The translations under genes were made by a program, and so were the position numbers. From Azolla caroliniana (taxonomy: Eukaryota > Polypodiophyta): a stretch of DNA of 64,000 nucleotides. How positions within the stretch are numbered: position 1 is the stretch's first letter; every line of letters begins with the position of its first letter. The notes beneath the pieces were generated by a model. The model had not been told where the DNA came from. It did not search any database and worked only from the letters and a program-made list of their open reading frames with translations. The stretch is taken from positions 7,068,001 to 7,132,000 of the forward strand of contig JBHGNT010000003.1 in assembly GCA_043228905.1 (NCBI GenBank), read 5' to 3'. Below are positions 22,701 to 35,500 of this stretch, piece after piece.

Positions 22701-25700
22701 CCTTATCCTATCAATGATGGTTAGGAAACAATTCATCCTCGCTCACATAAGCTATGAATAAAACCCTCCTTCAATGTTTGCCCAATATATGGTGCAACAT
22801 TAGTTCTCTTGAAACATGAAGGAGTTTTTCCAAATCACCACATTAACACAAGATGCCCTGTAATCATCATAAAGCTTCCAGTGGCTCCAGTGTGCTCATC
22901 CCCTAGACTTTTGTCCATATCATGACTTTCCCATCCTCGGCATGCCACACCTCAACCTACCTCTACATTTAGAGTCACATGCCTTCTTACCATAGTTTCA
23001 AACACCAAACCCCTACTTTATTCACCTTGATTTTTCTTCCACAACACAATCCCCATCTATCACCCTTCTACCACAACACCTTGACTTTTATTTATTTATT
23101 TAAACTTTTTATTCTTCTCAAGCTTTTTCTTCATGTTGTACAAGTTAAGTTTATGTCTTCTTCTTAAATATAAAAGCCTAAACTTTTATTAGTGATTTCC
23201 AAATATTTCATGAAAATTTAGCACGATGACAAGTTTGCTTGGCTACCCTTGGTAGAGCTTGTCTTTACAAGCCATACATCGATTCTAGATTTAGGACCAA
23301 AGTCACAATGAACGGTCAAGATGAAAAATTGTATTGGGATGATGATGGAACAATATTTTATTCATATGTGGCTAACCCATTGTTAAAAGCCATCATCATA
23401 TTAGCTCTCATCAGAATGATTAGAAGTAGTAGAAAGTTATTCAAATGGAACAATAAAGGTAGTTAATAGTTGGTCAATTGAAAATTTCAATTCATCGATG
23501 AACCATACGTTAGACAATTTCATACCATGAACCATGGCAATTGGTAGTGACGAAAGACATACACGAACTACCAAAACTATGCAGTATCCTACATTCAAAT
23601 AGGGGGGTGGACAAGTATGTCAACTCATCAGTGGCCACCGAAATTGAGACGATTAAAACAAATGATAGCCCCTTCATAGATGAGTAATTGTGTATCAACT
23701 AGAGAGTTTTTATTCTTACTAGGTAATAGTATGATGGAGATACACATGTGACATGAGAACAACAAACCCAAAAAAGTAAAAATGAACCACATTTTAAAAC
23801 TCGATTCTTTTTATATAATTTTATTTTTCAGTACATACATTTAAATGAAAATCTTGTCCTACATGGAGAAGCGTGTTAAAACTTTATTCACTTGGGTCGG
23901 AACAATTATATTTTAATGCCTATTTTGCATACTTGTCATAACTCTTTAAACATACACTATGTAGCCCTTTAGTTTTATGTGCTTCCTCAAGAGCTCTATA
24001 TTGAATCAAATCTCATTACATTTTCGCACATTTTCAGGAGGTTTATGTGTAAATGAAACCATTTGTCAACAACAAAATATGTATTGCGCATTATACTTGA
24101 ATGTAGCGGTTATTTAATTTCCAAATCCTTTTAAATAGCTTTACGGTGTTATTTCATACTAGCACTCGACATTGATTAAAGTACTTACATGAATGTCGCA
24201 TACTCATAAAGGTTGTTCAAACTCTCCAATATTGATTGAATACAAGTACAAAGTCCAAGCTTGTCTAAGTCGTAATGATGGCCATGTGCAACACATTGTT
24301 TATCTTTTTATTGCATCGACAACTTACAAGATGCCGTTTGCTCACATGTCTAATACCAAGTCATCGAGAAGCCTTGAAATTGGCCATTAGGGCTTATATC
24401 TTTTGAATATATGACAAAACCTTGTTAGCATTTTATGAATCTTCTAATCTTAGACATGACTTGTTTTGTATGTAATGGCAAGAGCAAATGTTTTGTATGC
24501 TACTCCAAGTTACAACCAACGTGTAGTAATGATCCACATATGTATGTATGCAGTCTATTTTGAAGGACCCCAAAGATCAACTTTAATTTTCAAACTAAGT
24601 ACACAATGTCGAGGCTTCCAAGGATATTGGGGTCTACTCACTTTTTGAATAGTGTACAATTCGGAATATTTCTTAAGATAATGGAAATGTTTAAATCCCT
24701 TATTTTCATTAGGAACCAAATGAAACACAACAATCTATGTTTTCTATATTAAAGGAAAAGAAATGAAAAATCTAGTACACCAGAGGATAACATGGTTTAT
24801 GGATACTTTTTCATCCACGACACCTGCTCCCCTTTATTTCTAGTTTATTTCTACGTATATTGTATTTGCATTTGTATTTGTTCATTCCAAAACTGGAGAG
24901 ATATCTTAAGTCATTAACAAAATGCGCCTTGCCAATGTCCATCTAGGTTTCAAATTCAGAAATACCTCTTCTCTTGCATTTATATCATCATATCGTTATT
25001 GTCTAGTTTCTTGTTTATATGATAATGGATGGTCATCATTGTGAGAAAGCACATCGCTACAGTAATGTTGAACATGTTTGATCTTAGTGGCTCCTTTGAA
25101 ATTTTAACGTTCTAGAGCTCATGTGGCTTGCCCATTTCATTTCATTGACTCACATTCCCTTTACATTCAATCGCTCTGTGCGTCTCTCTCTATTTGTGTG
25201 TGTGTGTGTGTTCACATGCTTACCTACCACATATGTATTAATTTTTTTAGTAAAACCTACATTGGAATCCAGGAAGATGAAAAATCACACCCTCATATAG
25301 TCATAACATCGAGAGCTATGATGAAAGAGTACATACAGTGTTGATACATTACGGTTTTAAAGATATGACAAAACTCTAGCATTAACATGCAAGCCCATGG
25401 TACTATCATGAACATGACAAACTTTAGCATTAACATGCAACGCCCATAGTACTACTACTAGATAGTAGAGTGTGAAGAGGAGTTCCTAACCAAATGCATT
25501 CAAACGCTTTGAAGAGAGAGTAACACCCGACATCTTATATGATCGTAATGAGTTTGGTACGAAGTTATGTTCCGATATATACATATATATAACCGACAAA
25601 CCAAAAGAAGTTGGTGTGATGCTGCTACCGACAAGGCTTCGGCGATCTCGTACGAGTTTGTTCCGATATGCGGGCGGGGGTATGCACACATCGAAAAGGA

Positions 25701-25800
25701 ACCAGAAGAAAAAGGTCTAGCAAGATGTTGCCAAACCGAAGCGAGGCCCTTGCGCATATGTATGATCCATGCTAGTGGAGGAGGAGCTCGAGATGTTATG
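22701..25800. other. Intergenic, no gene seen
   Basis: AT-rich DNA with scattered short frames lacking recognised motifs. A GT run lies near 25197-25211. The segment 25567-25800 is less AT-rich and open (VPICGRGYAHIEKEPEEK, then GLARCCQTEARPL) and may be a mobile-element scrap, but I cannot name it. Confidence 0.45.
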
Positions 25801-25834
25801 GGTGAGACAGCAAGCAACATAAAGAGATTGCCAT

Positions 25835-26430
25835 ACATATATATGTATATACATGTACGCATGTACGTATGTGTGTGTGTGTATGTATGTATGTATTCGT
25901 ACATATACATGTATGTATGTGTGTATGTACATACATGTTCCCCATGGGGGAAGGAGAAGCTCCTACTACATCCCCATAGCAAACAAACGTGAATTTATTC
26001 ACTCTCATTCATGTGGATCATTCTCAATGTGTGATGAGGAGCGCCAATGAGATGTAAAATGTGTTTGTAACTCAACATTTTTTTAAATGTTATCCCCACA
26101 CATCTATACATACATACATATCTGTATTTTTATACATACATACATACATATCTATACATACACATACACACAGACACACATATATATACACATACATACA
26201 TTTCTATATTTTTATACATACATACATACATACACAAGGTGTTAATGTGTTAGTAACAAAACCTTTTTATGTTAGCCCGGTACATCTATACATACGTATA
26301 CATACGTACATAACGTATGTGTACATATACATACATACACACACATACATACATACATATGTGTACATATGTACATCATGGCATACATACACACATACAT
26401 ATCTATCTGTACAGAGATCTCTCTGTACAC
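25835..26430. repeat. Long GTAT/CATA microsatellite region
   Basis: Dense (GTAT)n, (GT)n and (CATA)n runs, with the purine/pyrimidine sense switching near 25940-26100. The many long frames here, full of Tyr/His/Ile/Thr, are artefacts of the repeat. A TGTCTGTC run follows at about 26518-26536. Confidence 0.9.
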
Positions 26431-26582
26431 ATATAAAATATAGACAGTGTCTCGACAAAAAGAGGTCGTGTGTTCGAATCCGTCCATCACCATCACCATC
26501 ACCATCTCTCTGTGTCTGCCTGTCTGTCTGTCTGTCGCAGAGCTCCTTCCATTTCCCATGGAAAGAAAGCAACCAAGCAGCT

Positions 26583-27178
26583 CCCATTAAAGCTTCCACA
26601 TACCAGTCACGACGTATAGAATCTTGCTGTAATAAGCCGTGTAGAAACCTCCACATACAGTCTGAGGAGGAGATGGAGGTAAAGATGGATATGGAGGTGA
26701 AGATGGTACAGAACCTGCAGTAATCCGCGCTTTGATGGTATAGAACCTGCAGCAATCCGTGCTTTTTACTGGCCTGCCGCCTGCAATCAAGCTTTTTCCA
26801 TTAAAGCTTCCACATTCAGTCTGAGGTAGTTAAACCTGCGGTAAGCCACTTTACTTTTACCGGCTAAACCTGCAATCAAGCTTCCACAGACAGTCTGAGG
26901 TAGTAGTACCTGCAGTAAGCCACTTTACTGTCTACACCAGCAACCGAGCTTCCATTAAAGCTTCCACGTACAAGCTGAGGTAGTAGAATTTGTAGTAAGC
27001 CAATTTTACTGTCTACTCTATTAAACAAGCTTCCATTAAAGCTTCCATATATAATCTGAGGTAGTAGAACCTGCAGTGAGCCACTTTACTGAACCTGCAG
27101 CTTCCCTCCTCCACTTACGCTAAGCTTCCGCGTACAGCTTCTCACTTCCTGACTCGGAGCTTTCCATTAAAGCTGTTT
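26583..27178. repeat. Degenerate tandem array upstream of the DUF688 gene
   Basis: A unit of roughly 70-80 bp recurs imperfectly. CCATTAAAGCTTCCAC begins near 26584, 26798, 26952 and 27032, with a truncated copy at 27164. It is followed by an AGTCTGAGGTAGTAGAACC-type block and a CAGTAAGCCACTTTACTG block. A local 31-bp duplication (ATGGTA.AGAACCTGCAG) starts at 26704 and 26735. The array ends about 45 bp before the chosen ATG, so it probably forms promoter and 5' UTR sequence. Confidence 0.75.
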
Positions 27179-27220
27179 TTGAGGCCATACAGAGCATTCT
27201 TGAAAAGCTTGCGATCTACC

Positions 27221-29740
27221 ATGCTCGACTGTAATTACAGTAATGACCATCATAATCATAACAGCACTAGTACCCAAGGCATCGTGTCCATCCTTCTCTC
27301 CTCTGCAGATCTGTCCAAGCTCGACCTCTCACAGCTTCAGCTTTGCAGTATCCATGGAAACCCTGTCATGGCTGATCAAATTTCCTGCCTCTCTCCTCCT
27401 CCATCTTCTCCCTTAATAGTTTCTGCATCTTCGTCTTCAACTTATTTTTCAGAAAATTCTTCATCTTCATCTTCTGCCGCTGATTCGTCTTCATCCTGTG
27501 CTTCTTCGTCTTCTGCTTTTTCATTAACTTCGTTCACTACTTCTCCTGTATCCATTCCCACTCACGGACAGTACCGTCTTGCCGAGCCCAGCTATGGCGA
27601 TGATTTCTCTTTCCCAACTCCTCACCGCGTCCTGAATGGTACAAACAATCCCACTGAAGAAACAGTGGATTCGTCTTATCGCAAAGTAGACGACATCACT
27701 GTGGAATTGAACTTCCCTACCCTGGTCACGAACAAAGCAGAAAGCACCTACGCAGAGAGCGAAATGATCAGATCAAACAGCAGTAGGAAGAAGAAGAAGA
27801 ATACATCAGCGATGGTGGCACCTCTAGAGCTGGAGGAGAAAGCCATGGTGATAAGGAAGACGCATATGGTGAGAAGTTCGATGATGAAGACGGCGAGGAA
27901 TAAGCTTAGAGGTAACGATGTGCAGAATGAAGGTGAAGATGGAGATGAAGATGACGATGAAGATGAAGATGAAGATGGTGATGAAGCAATCCCTGTGATT
28001 GATCTTCAGTCTTCACCTGCTGCGAGGTTTCTGCTACAAGTTAGGATGCCAGGGGAGCTCAGTACGCCCTCTGGTATGTCGACCGCGCACATGGCTGCCA
28101 TTCCTTTCCTCTGGGAAGATCAACCAGGCAGACCTAAACAGCTATCCCCTCCTCCTTCTCCTTCTCCTCTTCCGCCTCCTCTTCCTCTTGATCTCATCAA
28201 GCTTCCATCGCCATCTCCATCTCCATCTCCATCTCGTAACTATATACCCCTTCCCCCTCGCCTTCTCCTCGCTAACCATTCTTCTTCTCCTGTGGTTGAC
28301 GCATCCTTTTCTTCTTCTTCTTCTTCTAGATCGTCTTATCTTACTTCTACTGTTCCGTCCTCATCTTCTTCGCCTTTTCCTGCTTCCAGAAAGCTCAACG
28401 TCGCCTCTCTCGTCAATATTTTCTGCAGATCAGCAGCAAAGGCACAGCAGAGAAGTGGTGATAATTGTGATGGATCAAACCAGAAGAAGAAGAGGAAGGC
28501 ATTTCCCACCACAAGTTATAGCTTCCATGGTGCTTTCAGGAAGAACGACAGGGTGAGCGGTCCCTTGAGCACCATGACCATTGCGGAGAGCAGCATCTCG
28601 TCTCTGCTTCCATTAGGAGCCGATGGATGTGTGGAAGAGAGTGTATGTAATTCTGTCTCATCTCAAGGTAGCCATAGCCACTCAGACACTCTGAAAGTGC
28701 AGAGTAAGTTAATGTCTGGATCACCATCCAGAAGTGGAATACCTTCTTCTGAGATATCCAATAACAGAAAGGAGATGAAGCAGAAAGCGAAGAAGAAGAA
28801 GAAGGGGAGCTATAACTTCTTCCTCAAGCTGCCTAGGACAGGCTCTAGAGTCATTGTAAGCATCTACAAAATACCCAGAAGCACAAATTACCTTCTTGAA
28901 TGCATCAGAGAATGCTCAGTGAATGATACTTCATTTATGCCTGTGATGAATGAAATGAAGGATTTTGTTGCAGTTCTCAAAGGAAATGATGCATATATAT
29001 TAAGAAGCATGAACATTAGATACATATATGCATATGCACATACATATACATATTGTTCTCAATGGATATATGATCACAATATTATGAAAAGCATTATTAT
29101 GTACTGTTACTATAGTTAGTTCTCAATAGATAGGATGGATGCATCTTCTTCTTCATCATCATCATCATCAATGGAAGCAGTATATCATTCTAAAAGACCA
29201 GATAATGCAATATATCATGAAACACTAGATACTTTTAACTCTCAAATGCATATTGATCACAATATCAGTATAATTAGTTCTCAATAGATAGGATGCATCA
29301 TCATCATCATCAATGGAAGCAGTATATCATTCTAAAAGACCAGATAATGCAATATATCATGAAACACTAGATACTTTTAACTCTCAAATGCATATTGATC
29401 ACAATATCAGTATAATTAGTTCTCAATAGATAGGATGCATCATCATCATCATCAATGGAAGCAGTATATCATTCTAAAAGGCCAGACCATATCCTGAAAC
29501 ACTAGATACTTTTTCACTCTCAAATGCATATTGTTGTTATGATTTATGGTGCTACATCACGATGGATGATACAAAAGCAAGCATTCTCATGTTAAGGCAT
29601 GTCTCTCTTTTCTTTTCCTGTTTTTTTAGGTTGCAGCATATAAAGCCATAAGGCGAGCTCTGCGTCGCAAGAGGACCTCCAACCGATCGAAGCTCGTCTT
29701 CAGCCATTCAACATTGGAGTATCATAACCTCGATTCATAG
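27221..29740 (+). CDS. DUF688 family protein
   Basis: Two exons (27221-28855 and 29640 minus 10, i.e. 29630-29740) join in phase 0 to give 581 residues. The donor is ATT/GTAAGC and the acceptor TTTTTTTAG/GTT. The diagnostic motif IPFLWEDQPGRPK lies near residue 300, preceded by PAARFLLQVRMPG. The N-terminal half is very rich in serine. A mid-protein acidic run (EDGDEDDDEDEDEDGDE) and proline/serine repeats suggest disorder. The C-terminus is basic: KQKAKKKKKG, SYNFFLKLPRTG, then exon 2 AAYKAIRRALRRKR. DUF688 proteins are plant-specific and of unknown function; the basic tail could mean nuclear or nucleic-acid association, which is inference. ATG 27221 is the first in-frame ATG. Reading through the intron would add an unrelated tail ending at 29119. 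Confidence 0.82.
29115..29530. repeat. Three-copy tandem repeat within the DUF688 intron
   Basis: The unit starting TAGTTCTCAATAGATAGGATG occurs at about 29116, 29274 and 29416 (spacings 158 and 142 bp). It carries an (ATC)n tract and the block ATGGAAGCAGTATATCATTC. The copies are nearly identical, so the expansion is recent. The trinucleotide tract accounts for the length difference. Confidence 0.85.
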
Positions 29741-32399
29741 ATTTCCACATATGATATAATGATGCAATCTCTGAAGATTAGACTTGTAAAATCCACACCA
29801 TGTTTTCCTGTTGTCATGGGTACCTATCTATCTATGACAAACTTTTATCTATCTATATGCATACTTAGGTGTGTAAAGCAAAGCCAAAATAACATGCCAT
29901 AAATTGAAAGCCTTATAATCCACATACAAAGATTCATGAACTTTTATAAATAAAGTAGTTAGAAGTTTAAGACATAAACTTAATACACCATGCTTCTTTC
30001 TCTCTTTCTCCAGAACTATTATGTCTCTAGTTTGTGGAAAATGCTTTATTTCCTCTCCCCCTCACCCTGATTGCATTCCTACCTTCATCATATTCTGTGC
30101 TAATGGATGCCTACCATGCTTTCATAATGCTTTGGGGGTATGTGTGTATACACAATTGAATGATTATAAGCTTGGAAAGCTTGGATTTTTGGATTAGACA
30201 ATTTCCCAAGTTTCCTAGCCAAATGTTTCCAATACTCAATGCAATGGACATGCATGTCTTCGCACTGGAACATGCGTTGTCTTTGTGCCGAAGTTTCGTT
30301 GTAGCCTTTCTAAGGAGACATAAAATCGATGCATACTTTACAAACTCTAAAGAAGTACATGTGTGTTCGTAAGGCCTGGTTATACCTTATTCGATGGAGC
30401 ACCATGGGGACCATAGTTCTCAATGTACCCCAAGTAACTGCCACCTCCACACAATAGCAAATTCTCACTCCGCGTAGTACCCCTTGTAGGACCATTCCAT
30501 ACATATATGAGATAGTTTATTTGGTGGGCCTAGAACATTGATTGAACTTTTTATGTTCCTAGTAGTTTTTATGTTAGGTTTCTACTTAGTAGTAAATGTA
30601 ATAAATTTATTTTACAAATATATTACCCTTTTTTGGATGCATTTTTACAATATCTTAACTTATTGGCCAATGCCGTATGGCTCTGAGTTTTGGTGATTGT
30701 CTGTTGTCTAGTTCCTATTGTTCTTCTAACTTTGGTAACTATTCACATGCACTACATTGCTATGGTACCCAAAAGAAGTATATTGCACATGGTAGGGTTC
30801 GGAGAATCATGAAGCTTGCATAAGCGACCAGTCACCACTATCCACACAAATTGCTTGTATCTTACCTCTTGCTAGATTGCCCACACTCTATCAATCACCT
30901 ACCAAACATATCAATCTTATCCTCACAAGTTATAAAATCCCAACTAGTGTTGCTTCCACCTTGATGATGCTATCAAAAACACTCAATGATCGCCCCTTTC
31001 TTACTCGTAAGCTTTGTATTCATACACCATTCACCATTTAGAAAAGTTACAAGCTTTGTGATACAAGATAGAAGGCTTACAAACATCTATATTTAAACGC
31101 TACAAGCATGTTTTAGCCAGAAAGTTAGATCCATTGGTTGATAGACCAATAATCATGTTCCACCTTAAATAAGCGTCCTCTCTACTTAAAGACACCACTC
31201 AATTTCCTAACCTAGCCTATGTCCACATCATATACATTGTCGCCATCTTGCCATATTCACATGTGCCGGGCAACAATCAATACACACACAAATGCTAGTG
31301 TTGGAACATTTACACCAAGCGTGTGGAGTTGGTAAGTTACTCTCCAACTGTTTTAATGATGTGCATTGTTATTGAAAGCGCAAATCGTTACCAACCAAAG
31401 AAAATTGTAAGAATTGATTATTGTTAAAACCATGGTGAAAACAGTTATTAAAGGTAGGGCATCACAATTGAGTGTGATTAATGAGTCTCCTCATAACAAT
31501 CCCTTAAAGGAAATGTGTGGAAAGCAAAATATGAACAGAAGCCCCTTAAATGCAGAACGAACATACTTTTTTACATGGTTAATGTATCTCATTAAATTTC
31601 CTCATAGAAGTGATTGTGAGCTGAATTTTAAGGAAGAAAGGGCACGTTGACAACCAAGGATGGTCTTTAGCATGTATGACCACTTACAATTTTCATGATT
31701 ACAAAGGTGACAATTTCATACTTCTGTACAACATGGGATTCCACCCTTCTTCCAAACTGTGACTGAAAGACATTATAGAACTGGTAGGATATAATCTTTG
31801 CAGAGGAATCATGAACACATAATCATATGATTTGCCTAAGACATCATGAAGCAATCATGATGCATCTCAATCTTCCAAAACATGCAAAATATGACATCAA
31901 TGTTTTTTAGGGAAGACCATATATGACACGTGTCATGGCAGCAGAAACATTGTCAAGGGTATTCACTACTTGCAGCCCCGAATAGTGTCATGGCAGTAGA
32001 AACATTATCCAGAGTATTAACCACTATATAAACACTTTTCAAAGGCTTGCAAAACTATCTGTTTGAATCCTGTTAAAAAACAAATTGATAAAAAAAACTT
32101 TCAATGGCAAAACAATTCTATTACAAAATTTGAATCACAGCTGTGTTGTTGAGATGAGCGTTTGGCATCCACAACATAGCTCGATCAATGTGATTTCTCC
32201 CTGTTATAAAGGGGAAGATATTTCCACCTTTAAACACCAGAGATTTTGATGATCATGAGCTCTCGACATTGTACAACATGTGCTTTTCGACCTCACAATA
32301 TAAACACATCCCTGCACATGTGCTATGTGGGTATATTAATAAAGAGATAAAGAGGCAATTATGTGTTCACAATTCCTCTACTGTCATATGATCCCTCCC
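29741..32399. other. Intergenic between DUF688 and UTP15
   Basis: AT-rich DNA without a supported gene. It should hold the 3' UTRs of two convergent genes at its edges. A direct repeat of GTCATGGCAG.AGAAACATT..C occurs at about 31936 and 31988. Confidence 0.45.
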
Positions 32400-32575
32400 G
32401 ACACCAAAGCACTGAAGAGAAGCCTGACACAATGGCTGAAGCAACCCTTGTAAAGATTGCAGGATTTCTCAGACACGATCCCTTTTGACATCAAAATCAT
32501 TGAAGAGAAGCACGAAGTAATGGCTGAAGCAACCCTTGTAAAGATTGCAGGCTTTCCTGAAGACGAACTTCATCT
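32400..32575. repeat. 88-bp tandem duplication at the UTP15 3' end
   Basis: Segment 32400-32487 repeats as 32488-32575; the shared core TGGCTGAAGCAACCCTTGTA starts at 32433 and 32521. The right copy is the last UTP15 exon plus its stop; the left copy lies just past the stop. Read in parallel, the outer copy still encodes LQSLQGLLQPL. Confidence 0.88.
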
Positions 32576-35500
32576 CGAACCTTTTCTCTTAAAACCGATA
32601 CCTAAAGCATATAACTAACCACTTGACTTTTCCATTTTAATAATCAAATTAAGATTGAAAACAAAGTTAAGTTCTCAAAATATGATGCAAAACAACCACT
32701 ATATGTGTTCTGGATTAATAAGAACAAATGTTGTGCTCCAACTAAAGTAATCATTTCATTATGAGAAGGACATTGCGCTCAGGCATGAAGTATAGTCTAA
32801 ATCTGTGCAAGTTGTCCAATCTGAATCTCTAATTCTATCACATGCATGTATAAACAAATAGGTAACTTGGAAGTGAAAAGAGAAGTCGATATTTACCTGA
32901 TGCAAAATTGATGTACTCTGAGTAAAATCTGAAGAACATTTGTCAAGCACCTTATGTGCAAATGGAACTAGTACCCTTGAAAATTTGGGAATTGTCACAT
33001 ACCTATGAAACAAAATTTGGGAATTGTCACAGACAATAGGTGAATCTACGAAATGATCAATTAAAATGTAGCAGAAGTAAATCAGCAAGCAAAATCCAAA
33101 CGCATAAGACAGAGGGTATCACAAAGTATTATCAATACCACAAATCATTTGCCCCAGATTCTCCAATTTAAAAATTTCAAGCATTTGATAAGGCTATTAT
33201 AATGCTTCTAAGACAGACTTCTGCTAGGAGAAAAATTAGTTCCTAGTCTTGTTGAATGAATCATTTGTCTTCAACCCTTTTAATAATTGTATAAACTTCC
33301 CTATACTTTAGCATGGAGGGTACATAACTTCTTGTCATAAAGTGACAGCGTTCTGTATATAATGACTTCTGCTCTTTTTCGAACACACCTACATGAACTA
33401 TAGAGGAGGAGATCACAGTGAAAGAACTGGTTCTGAAGGCAATGGGTAAAAAACTGCTCTTTATAGCAGAGAAACCAATAGAATAATAGTAAAGACAATC
33501 CAGAGTTGCCAAAACCCTCCAAAGCAAGGACATGCGGCAACTCTGTAGATATCAGGGACTTTATGCAGGGAACTGCCCAGACAGAGACGGTTGTCACAAA
33601 CACGAACAGGTCAGTGCCTTCTAGGATAGTGCTTTGCTCTCTGCAGATGCATCCAAAATTATCAGAATAGCAAGACGCAATCTCCTATATACTTCCCCCA
33701 TACTTTCTCTTCAGCATGATGGCAACAGATTATTCATCTCTTTTGAGTCAAGGGGATCTTATACAGATGTGATTCAAGCTTCTTGTTCCTAAATTTATGT
33801 AAATGAATAAAGAATCAACCAGTTACTTTCTTCCTTCAAATAACACAGAAAAAGTGGCACTGCCAGCAAGTGCATTCTAAACCAACCAACAAAGCTTCAG
33901 CGGGCTTATTAATGCATCTCTGAGAAAGAAGACTGAGGAAGAAAAGAAACTCACAATAACCCACTTAACGAAAATACATATATTTTGCACATGGAAGAAC
34001 ATTACATGACAACATGAGACATGCTTACTTATGCAAGAAAATTAGAAGTAGCTCCAGTGATGCCACATCCAGGTTAGATATTGATGAAATCAACCCCTGA
34101 CGAAAAACTAACTCTTCCATCACAGCAACTATCACCTGCAACAGCAAAACATTACGTTTAGCATGAATTACGTTACAACATCAAGTTGTAATATAAGAAT
34201 ACAAAACAATAGAATTTCTTTACTCATCCATACGCAAACTATTCAAACAATGGAAACAGTTTAGTACTAAAAGTATGCAACATATCATTATAAAATAAGT
34301 ACTAACAGTGGGATCGGCTGTCTTTAGAGCCGAAACAAGTGCATCCTTGTGTTGAAATTTGCGAAAAAATTTGTCATGCTCTGCAAGACGAGGTAGTCGT
34401 TGGCGTTTTACAATGTAATCTCCTTCCTGTATTCACCAGTGATTAGTTACTGAAAAACACAAGTAGCTAGAGGACCAACTCTTGCTCATACCGTGGCTTT
34501 CTCTGTGCGTCCTCGCAGAAAATAGCGGTAATTACTGGGCCGCAATACTTTCTCTGTTTTTGGCTGTTCCTGGATAACTCCTGAAACACTTCCAGCAACC
34601 TCTGAATCAGCCACTACCATCTTCCTTTTCTGACGAATAAACAGATCTCCAGATGATGTCCCGACAGCCATTGTCCACATTGACTGGGAAAGGTCCATTG
34701 ACATAATTGGGGATGGGTATTTTGAAGCATGTACTACCTGGTACAAATCAATTAACCACTCCATAAGAACTTTTGACAGTAAACCTTCATTCTTGACGAT
34801 TATCTGTGCATTTTCTATATCATAATAAAAGCTGAGCAAGCTTTCAGAAAGATAGACTATACATCATTACAAGGACAAAAAGAAAATACCTTAAAATCGC
34901 TGATGTCAAACACCTTGACATGGCCGTCCAAAGACCCCGTCAAAAGCCGTGGTGCAAGTGTTGTGTCAGATTGACTCAATTTCATTGATGGAGTAAGGCA
35001 TAAACATGTCACAGTTTTTTGATGGCTTTTGAGCGCATGCAAAAGCTTTCCACCTCCCAAAACATCCCAGATCTTCACAACATTACCTCCTGTATATGAA
35101 TAAAACATTACATATCTTCACAAAATTATGATCTCTATGTAACGAGGACAAAATTTGAACAGATCAAGATCAAAGATTATGCTTCTTTACACCTAAGTAT
35201 TCAATAAGAATTGTTATTCATAAATGAAGGTTTGGTGTTAAAACAGCCCATACCAGCTGTGGCAATTAGGCCCCCAGATGGAAAAAACAGAACATCTTCA
35301 AGTGGCTTTCCATGCTGATTATCACAGACAATACATCACATAGTAAATATGCTGAGGTTGCAATGTGTTTCTGAAACACCTTATTGGATATTCGATTAAG
35401 GTTAAGGTAGAAAAAAAAAGAACCTGAATCTGTAGAGCAGTTTTTTCTGTCCGTAAATCCCACAAATTTACTGTATGATCATATGATCCTGTAGCCCTTG

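Noticed and set aside
26440-26490. GTGTGTTCGAATCCG, a tRNA B-box-like word
   Set aside because: No A box or cloverleaf is found at the right distance; it could be the end of a SINE, but no target duplication is seen, so no tRNA or SINE was called.
25835-26755. Long open frames of up to 220 codons on both strands
   Set aside because: They are translations of GTAT/CATA and TGTC microsatellites and contain no protein motif.
26820-27080. Repeated TGAGGTAGTAG, identical to the start of animal let-7 microRNA
   Set aside because: let-7 is not a plant microRNA; the word is part of a tandem array unit and no hairpin precursor is evident.
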